Origin: Aquila chrysaetos chrysaetos
Taxonomy: Eukaryota; Chordata; Aves; Accipitriformes; Accipitridae
Assembly (NCBI RefSeq): GCF_900496995.4
Contig: NC_044009.1
Coordinates: 35,301,505-35,365,504, forward strand
Length of the DNA stretch: 64,000 nt
Direction: 5' to 3'
Within the stretch, counting starts at the first letter, position 1. Every line of letters starts with the position of its first letter. Under the pieces are notes generated by a model. That model was given only the letters and a program-made list of their open reading frames with translations. It ran no database searches and was not told the DNA's origin. This document shows positions 1 through 10,748 of this stretch, piece by piece. The position numbers were made by a program, and so were the translations under genes.

Positions 1-365
1 CCGACCCAAACTGGCCAACGGGGTATTCCATACCATGTGACGTCCCATCTAGTATAGGAACTGGGGGGAGTGGGGGCAGGGGATCGCCACTCGGGGACTA
101 ACTGGGTGTCAATTGGTGGGTGGTGAGCAATTGCACTGTGCATCATTTGTACATTCCAATCCTTTCATTATTGCTGTTGTCATTTTATTAGTGTTATCAT
201 TATCATTATTAGTTTCTTCTTTTCTGTTCTCTTAAACCATTCTTATCTCAACCCCTGAGTTTTACTTCTTTTCCTGATTTTCTCCCCCATCCCACTGGGG
301 GGTGGGAGGAGTGAGTGAACGGCTGCGTGGTGCTTAGTTGCTGGCTGGGGTTAAACCACAACACT
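1..365 (+). mobile_element. Endogenous retrovirus LTR, 5' end cut by window edge
   Basis: Matches in content and order the LTRs of avian ERVs seen widely in neoavian genomes: TGTGACGTC, a GGGGATCG block, a TGGTGAGCAATTGCA block, a T-rich stretch, a C-rich/GGGG stretch, then the 3' end CTGGGGTTAAACCACAACA. Flanking sequence after 365 is not viral, so this is the 3' boundary of a solo or 3' LTR. No viral coding sequence is in the window. Confidence 0.75.
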
Positions 366-369
366 AGGC

Positions 370-1410
370 AAGTGGGCAGAGGGGTGGATTGAAAATTAGC
401 TGAAATGCCAGGCTTAGAAGATTATAATCAGTAGCACAAAGTCCAGCTGGAGGCCAGTCACTGATGGTGTACTCCTGGGGTCAATATTGGGGCCAACACT
501 GTTTAACATCCTCATTAATGATCCTGGATGATGGGAGGGAGTGCACCCTCAGCAAGTTTGCAGAGAGTTGAAGACCGAGAGGAGTGGGTGATACACCAGA
601 TGGTTGTGCTGCCATTCAGAGGGATCTTGACAAGCTGGAGAGATTGGCCAAGAGGAATCTTGTGGAGTTTAACAAAGGGAAGTGCCAAATCCTGCACCTG
701 TTGAGTAATGTCCCCACACATTACTAGGGGCTAGGGACCAACTGGCTGGGAAGTAGCTTTACAGAAAAGGACCTGGGAGTCCTGGTGAACACCAGCTTGA
801 ACATGAGCCAGCAATGTGCCCTTGCAGCAAAGGTGGCCAACAGTATCCTGGACTATATTAGCAGGAGTGTTGCCAGCAGGCCAAGGCAGGTGATCATTTC
901 CCCCTACTCAGCACTTGTGAGACACATCTGGAGTGCTGCATCCAGTTCCAGAGTTCCCAGTGCAGGAAAGATATGGATTTACTGGAGTGAATCCAGCAAA
1001 GAGCCACAAAGATGATTAAGGGACTGGAGCATTTGTCACATGAGAAGTGGCTGAGAGCTGGAGGAGAGAAGTCTCAGGGAGATCTTATCAATGTATCTAA
1101 ATACCTAAAGTTGGGGAGAGTAAAGAAGATAGATCCAGACTCTTCTCAGTGGCATTCAATGAAGCGACAAGAGGCAACAGGCAAAAACTGACATACAGGA
1201 AATTATTTTTAAACAGAAGAAAAAGTTTTTTTCCTGTGGTAGGGGTCAAACACTGGAGCAGGTTGCCCAGCAAGGTTGTGGAGTCTCCATCCGTGGAGAT
1301 ATTCAAAATGCAACTGGACACAGCCCTGGGCAACCTGTTCTAGCTGACCCTGCTCTAAGCAGGGGGAGGCACTAGACGATCTCTAGAGATCCTGTGATTC
1401 TTTGACGTGG
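370..1410 (+). mobile_element. CR1 LINE, 3' portion, degraded
   Basis: Sequence follows the avian CR1 consensus through the end of the reverse-transcriptase frame (GGTGT.CTCCTGGGGTC, AGTGCACCCTCAGCAAGTTTGCAG, AACATGAGCCAGCAATGTGCCC) into the 3' UTR (GTTGTGGAGTCTCCATCC, GGGCAACCTGTTC, CACTAGACGATCTC). Open frames here are broken remnants, so it is immobile. It sits directly after the LTR in the same orientation. Confidence 0.9.
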
Positions 1411-2559
1411 TTACTTGGACTCATTTTGACAGCATCTGAGTATTTTTTCCAGGTTCACTGGTTGTAAAGAGATTTCTGATGTTTCCAAAGTTTGTGCATG
1501 CCCATGGGACCTAAATATGGGCCACATGTTCCTACTGGGGCATTTAAATACTGTCTATGATAGATCCAGCCCCAGGTTATTCCGCATGGCCAAACTATTT
1601 CAGCATTGTGAAATACACACAAACCTTAAGAAAGTTAGGGACTTCATAAAGTGAAGCGCTGCTTTTTAATAGAATATATGTAACAATTGATGTTTTAGTA
1701 CTATGGGCATATTACTGCCCCGCAAAAAAGAAAAAGAAATAGGACTATTTAATTAAGTATGAATTAAATAGATCACTAACTAGAGCTCTACATGCAGTTG
1801 CATTTTTTCACTACTATAACCTTTTGTTCATTCTCCATTTTTTTTTAGAATTTTGTGATTGAGCAAAAGCAGATTTCAGAACACTGCAGATCTGAGTCAC
1901 AAGGGATCCATGCTGTTCTGTACTATCTTCATCTTCCACATTCTCCCTCATATATTCTGCATCAAGCACATGAAACCAGCTCACCAGCAGTACTTGTGCA
2001 GTGATGAAAAGCTGATAGCAATACTCTCATAGTCAAGTACAGAGAGGAGTTCTATAAACTCATTTGTATGCACTGTCCACCCACAAACTTTATCTCAAGT
2101 TGTGTGAGTGTTGAGTCACAGACAGGTAGTTCTTGTTCAAGTCCCAGCTTCATGTAAGCTGTGGGTAATAACAAAAGCTATTTCAGTCTCACTCTCAGAA
2201 ATAGTAAAAGTAAGGTACAAATAATTTCTTTACAATAAAAACCCCCTCAAACCAATAGAACTATGTGAACAGCAAGTTCCAGTTAGGAGTGCCTGCTGAT
2301 TTGTTCACCTAGTAGGAGCTTTCATCCAGATCAAGAAATCACCGGTGGACCATATCAGCCAGATCACTCTTGTCTGTATGCTTGCTGACCTCATTAAAAA
2401 ACTATCTAGAGGCCTAGATGGTAAATACTATGTTTAGAGAAGATGTGTTGGCACTGCCCAGAAAGATCATATTTATCCAGGTGCATACTAACTCTATACT
2501 TTATCGCAGTTTCTGCTGCTTTGCCTTGCACTGATGTTAGGCTTGCCAGCTTTTAGTAT
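1411..2559. other. Intergenic, no gene seen
   Basis: AT-rich, with short broken open frames only. No exon of PLA2R1 or another lectin gene is recognisable. Confidence 0.6.
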
Positions 2560-3300
2560 CGTCCATCCTGTCCCCTCATTTTCCCCTTGGAATCTTTTTT
2601 AAAAATTGGTGTCACATTGCTACCCTCCAGTCTCCAGGCACAGAGAAAGCTTGAAGAGAAAGCTAGGGCCATTAGTAGATCTGCTGTTTCTTATCTGTAC
2701 CCCCTTAGAAAGCTTGGGTGTCTATCAGACAGTCCTGGGGATTTGTTACTCTGCATATTTTGGATTACGGCCTTTCCAAAGCATGGGGATCATCTGTTTA
2801 TTCCAGTCAACACAGGCAAATATATCATTTAGCTTCTCTGCAAATGTTCTGGCCTCTCCTCTTTTTCACTCTGCAGTTGTCATTTGATCTGTCAGACTCT
2901 GGTGGGCTTCTTGGTCTTGATGTATCTAAGGAAAGATTTAATATTAGCTTGGATTCCTTTTGCTAGCTGTTTCTCACACTTTTTTAAATTGTTCTTTCAC
3001 TAGGCCTTCCTTTAACATATTGGTTTACAATCCTTTCTGTATTTTTCATTTGGAGATGACTTCAACTTTTTGTTTCCAATAATCTATGCTGTGGTGAGAT
3101 TACCTGTGCCCACTTCCTTTTACCAGTTCTCAGGACTTTCGTAGATGGCATACACTGATGCTGTGCTGTGCATCCTTCAGGAAGTTCAGCTCCACCTGTA
3201 ATAATTTACTGTTCCTAGCTGCTCCTTTTTGTTTCCTCTTCACAAACTTTATCATTTCTATGTCTCTGTTCCTTTTGAAAGTGAGTGTAACAACTGCTGT
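2560..3300 (-). mobile_element. Ancient CR1/L3-like LINE fragment, antisense
   Basis: Several short blocks (GGTGTCACATTGCTACCCTCCAGTC, TCATTTAGCTTCTCTGCAAATG, CTTGATGTATCTAAGGAAAGATTTAA) parallel the antisense of old amniote CR1 reverse-transcriptase sequence, in the expected order. It is much more diverged than the CR1 at 370-1410. Boundaries are rough. Confidence 0.45.
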
Positions 3301-6300
3301 GAATGCTTGGCCTTTGTCAAGCCTGTGGGAATTTTGAATATAAACACAGGAACAGCAACCACGAGCTGAAGATGTAGGACAAGAACTTGCACATTCATGA
3401 GGACCAAATGAAGGGCTGCATCTCTTCTGTGGCTTCCCTGTCCAACTGCTCTGTGAAGCAGTATTAATGGAGTCTAATGTAGTCTGTGTTATATTCCAAT
3501 GCTGCAGTGTCCAGACAACATGGGGGTTACCTGAAGTACAGTTTTGGTTTTATTGCTCTGCCTCTTTGCCCATCTGATCTCTCTCAGCATACCCCCTCTG
3601 TCCTTCTGGTCAGGCAGGCAGTCTGCAGACTCAGTGCTACATATGCTTAAAGCTGGCATTTTGCTCCATGCGGATTCTGCGTCACCTGCTGGGTCCCTAC
3701 TTCGTTCATCTGATTTGGTTATAAGATCTCACTAATAAATTTCACTACCCCATCACCAGCAGAGATGAGTCTTATCTTTTCTATACATTTCATGTTTTGG
3801 TACCGCGATGTCCTACACATGTCTAGCATGTCATTGTCTTCACATAAGACAATTATTGATTTCCCTCAATTTATTCATTGGATTTTTAGCATTTGTGTAA
3901 AAGTAGGTGTTGTTGCACTGTTTATTACTTCTTCATCTCCCATTTGAAAGGCACTCTGTTTGTTTTCCATTCCTTATTTCTGCTCTCTGGCCTCTCCTGC
4001 ACTCAGAAAGGCACAATTTCTAAGCCTTTGCTGGTGGCATACTAAACTGTGTGTTCCCTGCTGCTTTTCATTTTATGGCTTAATCAATCACAACCTTTAA
4101 ATGCCAGCAGTTTAGCCCCCAATGAGCCCACCCTTGCCACACAGGCTCTTTTTATCTCAGAAGTGCTCCCAAGACTAGATCAATCTGAAATTTTGCTCTT
4201 TATACCATCCTCTCTGCTGCACACTGAAAGTTTGCCCCTTTCTGGTCACACATGAGGCAGCGGGGGCATTTTTGGAGAGTGCCGTTGAAGAGGGTCTTAT
4301 CTTCATCTTCCCTTCAACAAGCTGAATTTTGCTTCCAGAACATCACGTGAGACTCCAAACCGCAGGCTCTTCCCAGCACTGCTAGGGAACTGTTCTGCTT
4401 TGCATGTTTAAAGAAAAAAAAAAAAAAAAAAAGCTTTTTCATTTAAATTTAAGAGCTCTTCCACCTGAATTAATTTTTATTTGCTTCAAAACATTTCCCA
4501 AAGTATAACTGATGTTCTTTAAACCATTCCTCCAAACTATGTTTTTTGTAACAAATGTAATGTAGTACAAAATAGAATCTGATTTGCCAGCTCTCAAAAT
4601 CATAATTTGAGTAATAATCCTATACTGGCACAGTGACAACAGAAAACAGCTTTTGAGGAGATTGAGCATATTAACACTGCCAGTAGAGCTACTACACCGA
4701 GGCACAATTTCCATTAAAATTGTACAGTACAGGTGTCAGAGACACTTTTTTAAAGTGCTACAAAAGAGTATAATTTACCACTTACTTTACAATTTTAAGA
4801 AGTCATCTGAATGTTAAAAGTACTGCTTGTATTATTTTGTTGTTGTTCCAGGAGCACGCAGAGATCCCAGCAGGAGTCAAAGCCAAACCAACACCCAGGG
4901 AAAGACTTTCCCTGCTATCAACAGACAAAGACGCAGAGTGGATGTGTCCACGCTCCTTTCTTTGTCTTACTTCTCAAAGCTGTTTCTAGTATTTCAGTAG
5001 GCCTTGTCTAATCTGAGTTTGAATACGCAGCAGGACAGAGCCGGAGGCAGCACTACAGAAGTTGGCACTGTCACATTTGAGTAAAGGAGGTTGGTATTAG
5101 AATAAAGGTTTGTAATTCCTTTTATTATTTCTGGAAGTTACCTACCACATTTTTGTGCAGTGGGAGAAACCGAACAGTCTCTAAAATGCTGTAGTAACAT
5201 CTAGCCTATTTATTATGAATGATGACACTTAGAGAGAGTCAAATGCAAGGATCCCTAACAATAATAATCCCTTCAAACACAATGAAAAACTCAGAACCTT
5301 GGAACTCATGCCAAAGATTCATACAGAGATTGTTAAAGAGATGTAAGAAATACATTAAAAATTCAGCTGAGAGAGTGTGTGATTTCATCTTAAGTTTACT
5401 GTGCAATACAACAGTTTCATTATGTGCTAAAAGGTTAGGCTGCTGCCACTGAAACAGGAAATCTAAAGCAACAACAGAGAAAAGCCTTTTTCCTTTGTGT
5501 ACCCTTTTTGCTAAAAGTGAAATATTCTTTAATGTTTAAAAGTAATTAAGTCCTCAACATCCAGTTAAAAAAGCACGCCAGCAAATAAAGTAAGTGTCCA
5601 TGAAGAAAAGACCATCCAGGTGGAGTTAATGCAAAACCAAGCCAAAGTTATTGCTCACAGACCTTTCTGGATATGCTCTCTCTGTATCCAAATCAGTTGC
5701 TGGATGCTTGTCACCTCCCCTTTGAATTTTAGTGATTGTTTTTCATGGCCATGTATGGAATTAACTCAATCAAACCAAACTTGTGTATATGTCAAAAAAG
5801 AATCATTTGGCTTTTAGCCTTGCTTTTACCATAAGTTGCGATGGTCCAGTTTTCTTTTCCATTAAACTATCTTTAAATATGTCCAGGGCTGATATTTTAA
5901 ATGGTTAGCGGGCTCTTTACTCAAATCAGAGCCATGTTCTAATATTAAACTTAGCAGTAGAGTCTAGGTAGGACTGAAATCTTTGTCTGCTGGCTGCTTT
6001 GTGGGCACCATGACTTTCTCAGAGAAAGACCTCTGCCTCAGGAAATAACTCTGCTCCTGCAACTCTTGCAAGCCCTCATTTGTTTGATGGTTGTTTTTTT
6101 CATTTGTTTGTTTGTTTGGTTTTGGTTTGGTTTGGTGTGGTTTGTTTTTCTTCTGTAAGGGCCTGGGTAATGCAAGCACCAATGTTGCAAGGTGGAGGAA
6201 GTAATAAACAACTTGTGTTCCCTGTTCAGATGTCACAGTTTCAAAGTCACTGCTTGGGGGAGCAGAGATGAGCAGAAATTACCACCTCCAGAGCCTCTTC

Positions 6301-7379
6301 CCACTCTTGGAAGATGCTGGAGGTAGCAAATCCTTTTCCAGCATTCCCTTTGTGCTCAATGGCATGTGGATGCGCTCAACCTAGCCAGAAAAACTGGATT
6401 ACAATGTGTTGATTGTAAAAGAGGGAGGAAGGTTGCTCATGCAAAGTATCTATTTCATGTGGTGAGCAGAAGAGAGATGGGGTGGAGATTTATGGATAGA
6501 CAGGTGTTGACACTTTCTGCAGGTAACGCTATTGTTATAAACATATGGGCATAAAAGCAAAGAAATTATCTGTTGATGAGCAAGAAAGACTCCTGCTAGA
6601 AATACAAGGCTCTTAGTCATGATGTTGGCACCTCTAAAGGCTTTTTTGACTGGAAAGGCAAAGTAATCTGCTTGGAAGCAAGCTAGAAGGCTGCTGTGCA
6701 TTACTGTCAGCTCAGTGGTAGGGTCCCTCCTGTATCTGAATTCTGCATTTGGTTATCTCTGTAGGCATGGTTGAGTTTTCTCTGCTATTAGTGCTGCTTT
6801 ACAATGAACTGTAGGTATTCATGGGGATGTGATAATGTTTGTGATTTGCAGTACAGAAATTGTTCACTGATTATGCTGTGAGTAATGCTGCTGAGCAGCT
6901 CACATTAAAAGCAGAGGCCTCATTCATAAAGCTAAGATAAAACCTTCAAGAAGCTGGCTTTGGCATTGTTATAATTTTGATAAGCTTTGGTACAAACCCA
7001 CTTTTTCAATTAACAAAAAACTGTATTAGGGTTCCATAGGTTATCATATGACATACACTGATTTTGATTTTTTCCTGCACTGTTCTTTCCAAAATACTGG
7101 TTGGTTGGTTTGTTTTTGGTTGCAGAGCGATTGCTCCCTTTACAGCCATCTACCTCAAGGAAATATTTTAATCCTCCTTTTTTAAATCTGGCATGATTAA
7201 AACATGAATGACAAGAGGAGGCCAAGAGTCTTCCACAGGAGAGATTGCTTAGCTCAGAGGATCAGCAAATTCATCAGAGAAAAGGTTGCTTGAGATATTG
7301 CCTTTGAAAGCTAGCTCCATTACGAAGAGCTGTATGGGAACTTTTCACCTTTTGGGGGACAAGAAAGATGCTGTACTAT
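3301..7379. other. Intergenic, no gene seen; A-run and TTTG-rich stretch
   Basis: Contains a 19-nt A run (4414-4432) and a TTTG/GGTTT simple repeat (about 6104-6150). Open frames are short and show no protein similarity I recognise. Confidence 0.6.
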
Positions 7380-7404
7380 GGGGGGGGGGGGGGGGGGGGG
7401 GGGG
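7380..7404 (+). repeat. 25-nt G homopolymer
   Basis: An uninterrupted run of G. It can form G-quadruplex and is prone to length error in sequencing. Confidence 0.95.
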
Positions 7405-9699
7405 TTAGAGGAACGAGATGACTTTCCAAGTTCTACTCTCCAACTGCATGTAGCAGTGTTATGCAGAACTAATACCAGAAACAGATACCAGTTGTATAAA
7501 TGTTGATGCGCACCAGCTCCTTAGGGAAATAGAAGCATGCTGACTCTACTCAGGTGAGGAGCTGGCAGCCTGGAAGTTACTGGTGGCAACTGGTATTCTT
7601 GTAATGGACATGGGGGCTGGCTCTTCTGGGTAGGTTGTGTGGATTTCTGGTTGAGGTCTTGGGATACGAGATTATCAAAGGATATTTTCCAGTGCCCAGA
7701 TCCTTCTAATTCCTGTAGCACTGGTCTGTGCGTCAGTGTGTCCTAAAGAGATCAGTGTTGCCACGGTGGGTTTTGCCCTGCACAGGCTGCCAGGTAGACT
7801 GACAGTCCTTTCCCTTAGTGGGGGACTGAATGGCACCAGAGTGCACATAATTTGGTTAGCCACACAGATACCGTGCAAGCTCACTGAAGGGCTGACAACC
7901 ACAATTTGCATATTAGCTTTTAATTGATCATTTCCACAGGCCACAAAGCATTGTACCGCAAGTTATTTTATCTTAGTAGAAGACAAAAAAAAAAAGAAAG
8001 AAACAACAAACCAAAAAATAAGTATTTGTGTTCAGGCTTTTTTTTTTTAAATGCTCTTGGTATAAAAAACAGTAAAACTACTGTTTACATGTGATTTTCA
8101 GTAACTTCCTGTTTTTTAAACTTCTGTCATCAAAACACTGACTTCTTGTTTTGTGTGTAAAGCACCTTAGCCAAACAGCTATACAGGTGTGAGTCCATGT
8201 ACTCTATAACCTGTCTGCTGCTTGGCTGGGGGCAGAGGGAAGGGGTGTATTTTGGTGGGCTCACCAGGGCTGTACATTGTGTATCTCCTCTTACATTAAT
8301 GTATGACAGAGTTTAAGTGTAGCGCACACACATGCATGCAAAACTGAAACTAAGAGGCACCAATGCAAACAGGGATCTTTCCTACCCTCGGGCATTCTTT
8401 AATTTTTGAGTCAAGATCAGGGTCTGATCCTATGCTATTCAGCACGGTATGAAAAAGGACCTCAGATTGGAAGTGCATATTGGAAAGCATATATTACATA
8501 TGTTAAGATACCTTAAGAGAACCTTCCCTCTTATTAATGTACATATTTGCTGATACATGTTTGGTAGATACGATGCTGTTAATTTCAGAGTTGCTGGTCT
8601 ATGTTCAATAAATATGCACGGCACGCTATTAGTTTCAAAGTTAAGCTCTTTATGACTCTCCATACCAAACTGGGACAGTCAGTTATTACATTGAAAATAG
8701 CATGCATTCGGAAAGGTTCATGGGGATGCGGGGTTCACATCTACTGCTTCTTGTTATGACGTTTTATTTAAAAAGAGACACACCATCCCGCCACATATTT
8801 AATTTTAGTTTCAATAGCTTGCTTTTGTATCAGGCTCACCAGTGGGGAATTTCTGCCTCCCGCTCTCTGCATGGAAACTTTAAAGCTTTGCTGTTCCAGA
8901 AAACGAACTGTTTCTGGTAGCACAGCTTCAATTTTGCTGCAGCTACGGACCTCTCTCTGCCTGAACCTGATTTCTGATTTTTCAAATTGCCAAGGCAGGA
9001 GCTGCCAGGTGTTCCTCTGCCGTTTCCAGCAGGAGAGAACATTTGCTCACTTACAGATGCCTGGTTTTGTTCACTGCCTTTCCGCCCAGTTCCCAGCCCA
9101 GCACACCCTGAACTCCTGCATTCCCCGGGTGTCCAGATTCCTACATGATGGGCACATTTGAAACGTGTAAGACAGACTGCACATTGCACTTCCCATGAAA
9201 ATCTAGTATTTCTTTCCCTGAACGACTGCTCCTCCAAGTCTAATCAAAATAGATTTTCCTAGCCAAAAATTTTTTTCTTGTGACTTTGTAAGCGCTTTCT
9301 TGCACAGCTGGGGTTCGAGCTATACAGCTTTTCCAGGTCAGTGCCGAATCACCCAACGCGCAGCTATAAACAGACACGACTTTCTTTTTACATTCAGTTC
9401 CCCTTCTTTCTCTTTTCCTCCTTCAGGCCAACCATTTCTCTGCGTCTTTATGTTTTTATTTTTGGTTTATGTAACTTCCTGTAGCCAGCATGGTAATTTT
9501 CTCAGCAACAGTTATTTCAACAGCTCCCAATCTCATCCCCTCCTCCCCCTTCCCTGGCAGCAATGGCTCAGACAATTGCAATTTTAGCTGCTAGCTACCA
9601 GAAAACTCTTAGAAAGTATGGCAAGGCTGCCCGGTCTGCTTCTGTTCCCTCTTCAGCTTTGCAAAGGTCCAGTTAGCTCCTACGGGCAAATAAGCAGAG
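7405..9699. other. LY75 upstream region, no gene seen
   Basis: No coding exon recognised. Scattered candidate immune-type sites: an ISRE-like AAAACTGAAACT at 8340-8351, and the ETS-like 12-mer GTAACTTCCTGT at both 8101 and 9471. Function is inference only. Confidence 0.5.
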
Positions 9700-10030
9700 G
9701 CAAGTCTGTAACAGGGAGGGAGGGGAGGGCTTTGAGGCCTGGCCGTGGGGGTCCCTGACGCTCCCCGTGGCGGTGAGGGCCGTGGCCCCGCACCGGGCGC
9801 CTGCTGCCAGCCGCTCCCCGACGCAAGCGCTGCTGCGGCACGGAGGGACCCTACGGTGACACCAGGCCGCCTCGGCCGCCTCCTGACAGGGTGGTGACCC
9901 CCGGCCCCTGCCCTGTGGGGACTGCCACCCGCCCCACAGCCCCTCGCCGGGGGCTCCCTGCCTCAGGGATGGCGTCGCGGCCCTCATGCCGGGCCTGGCC
10001 GGCACGCGGCCCGGCGGCCAGAGGGGGGTG
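9700..10030. promoter_or_regulatory. Second small GC/CpG-rich island upstream of LY75
   Basis: About 330 nt rich in CpG, separated from the main island by the pyrimidine tract. It could be an upstream promoter or enhancer, the start of a divergent noncoding transcript, or simply GC-rich sequence. A 110-codon open frame on the minus strand is low-complexity (R, A, G, P) and not credible as a protein. Confidence 0.4.
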
Positions 10031-10114
10031 AGGATCGCAGGGAAACGTCTAGAAATGTGTTATTTGCTCCACTTTTAGGTATTTTGCTTCAGCACCTACC
10101 ATTACTTATTAAGT

Positions 10115-10400
10115 TTGGTTTATAGTCTCTTCACTTCTTCGCTTTTACCACTTACGCTCTCCCTTTCTTTCCCAACTGAACTCCTAAAGACGCTTCTTTT
10201 AGGTCTGCTTTTCTGGGTTTTCTTCATTTTTCCTCGGGTTTTCCTCCTTTTTTTCCTCCTTCCTATTTTTCTTTCACTTTTCCTCTTTTTTTTTTTTCCT
10301 TTCCCTCCTCATTTTCCCTTCATTTTCCTATGTTCTCCTCGTCTTTACTCTTATTTTTTCGCCCGCGACTCTCCTTCCCTTTCCCGTGTTTCCCTCCCCT
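10115..10400 (+). repeat. Pyrimidine-biased tract upstream of the promoter
   Basis: Almost 290 nt strongly biased to C and T, with long T runs and few purines, ending where the CpG island begins. Such homopyrimidine/homopurine tracts can form triplex DNA and often border promoters. It also keeps a frame open by chance, because stops need purines. Confidence 0.7.
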
Positions 10401-10545
10401 CAGCCGTAACCTCGCTCCCGCCGGGGCCGGCCCTTCCCCGCCGCCTCGACCCCTCACGCCCGGCCACCGCCCAGGCCCGGCCCCGCCCCACACCTCGCCG
10501 CAAACCCGGGGCCGCTCTTCTCCTGGCAACAAGTGACGCTCCCCC

Positions 10546-10558
10546 GGGGCGGGCCAAT
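10546..10558 (+). promoter_or_regulatory. GC box abutting a CCAAT box
   Basis: GGGGCGGG (10546-10553, Sp1/KLF type) runs directly into CCAAT (10554-10558, NF-Y type), about 105 nt upstream of the LY75 ATG. A reverse GC box lies at 10481-10489. The spacing suggests transcription starts around 10590-10650. Confidence 0.55.
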
Positions 10559-10663
10559 CCGACCCGCTGCTCGCCGTCCCGGCCAGCCGGCGGCGGGCGC
10601 GACGCTCCGGCAGAGCGAGCCCGGCAGCGCGCCCGCTCCGCGCAGCCTGCGCGCCGCGGAAGG

Positions 10664-10748
10664 ATGGCGCGGGCGGCGGGGCTCTGCCTGGCCGCCTGCG
10701 GCCTCGCCTGGCTCCTCGTCTGCTGCGCGGCCCGCCGACAACCCTCAG
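10664..10748 (+). CDS. LY75: LY75 exon 1: signal peptide
   Basis: Residues 1-28. A basic N-terminus (MARAAG) is followed by a leucine/alanine/cysteine-rich core ([16 protein letters not shown]). The ATG has an A-rich/G Kozak context (ggaaggATGG). The donor is cag|gtaagc and the exon ends in phase 1. The frame stays open upstream to an ATG at 10115, but only the 10664 ATG puts the hydrophobic segment at the N-terminus. Confidence 0.9.

Noticed and set aside
1..10000. 3' exons of PLA2R1, the expected upstream neighbour
   Set aside because: No CTLD-like exon, membrane helix or tail was found in either strand; PLA2R1 probably lies before the window.
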